A stretch of 5,897 bases of DNA, from positions 1 through 5,897 of the forward strand of contig JALHFX010000110.1 in the NCBI GenBank assembly GCA_022837595.1. Direction: 5' to 3'. A model generated the notes under the pieces. That model did not search any database, was not told the origin of the DNA, and saw nothing but the letters and a program-made list of their open reading frames with translations. Position 1 is the first letter of the stretch; each line of letters opens with the position of its first letter. The DNA is from Propionibacterium sp. (GTDB lineage Bacteria; Actinomycetota; Actinomycetes; Propionibacteriales; Propionibacteriaceae). Shown here piece after piece: positions 5,799 through 5,897 of the stretch. Made by a program: the position numbers and the translations under genes.

Positions 5799-5897
5799 AT
5801 GATCTCCTTGAACGCCGCCGTGGCACGCGAGGTGAGTGCGGAGCTGACGCGTCAGGAGATGAAGCCGAAGGTGCTCACGTTCTGGCTGGGCGTCAGT
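5799..5897 (+). CDS. XRE-like helix-turn-helix regulator, N-terminal part (runs off the window)
   Basis: Thirty-three codons are visible: MISLNAAVAREVSAELTRQ, then EMKPKVLTFWLGVS. The pattern VAREVxAELxRQ...VLxxxLGVS matches the first two helices of XRE/Cro-type DNA-binding domains, in particular actinobacterial and actinophage regulators that begin LNxAVAxEVRAELARQ. The window ends just at the turn before the recognition helix. The ribosome binding site GGGAAGGGG (5783-5791) is strong and 7 bases from the ATG. A TTG four codons... at 5808 is a less likely start. Such genes are often cargo or immunity regulators of mobile elements, but the partial protein cannot decide this. Confidence 0.65.
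   Translation, partial: MISLNAAVAREVSAELTRQEMKPKVLTFWLGVS

Overview
The window is GC-rich with GTG/ATG starts and G/C-heavy third codon positions. Its protein families (a signal-less M23 peptidase, a small protein ending in DDWWERG, an LAAC lipoprotein and an XRE-like regulator of the VAREVxAEL type) point to an actinomycete (Actinomycetota). There are no rRNA or tRNA genes, no CRISPR array and no intact mobile element. The gene order looks like an accessory or patchwork region: isolated single genes in both orientations, several gaps of 100-450 bases, and a transposase remnant at the left edge.

Layout, left to right. Bases 3-120 read as the frameshifted C-terminal end of an ISL3-like transposase. 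A cytoplasmic-looking M23 metallopeptidase follows at 214-831 (+). After a 354-base gap come three collinear minus-strand genes, listed here in transcription order: a 411-residue HEPN-like protein (3694-2459), a DUF6998-type protein with a PD-(D/E)XK nuclease signature (2309-1800), and a small membrane-anchored protein (1695-1186). Divergent from the HEPN-like gene is a conserved 93-residue actinobacterial protein (3889-4170, +). It has a -10-like hexamer only 6 bases before its GTG and a perfect dyad immediately upstream of that hexamer. Convergent to it is an SGNH/GDSL-type lipoprotein hydrolase (5246-4419). A 450-base gap then leads to the first 33 codons of an XRE-like regulator, which runs off the right edge.

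Working together: the only grouping that suggests a shared job is the minus-strand trio. A protein with a HEPN RxxxxH motif, a nuclease-fold protein and a small membrane protein are the kinds of parts seen in anti-phage or stress systems. The genes are 149 and 104 bases apart, so they need not be one operon, and the defence role is inference. The peptidase and the lipoprotein look like independent cell-envelope enzymes. I found no proof of a new system. The candidates best worth checking are the HEPN/DUF6998 pair and the leaderless, dyad-controlled 93-residue gene.
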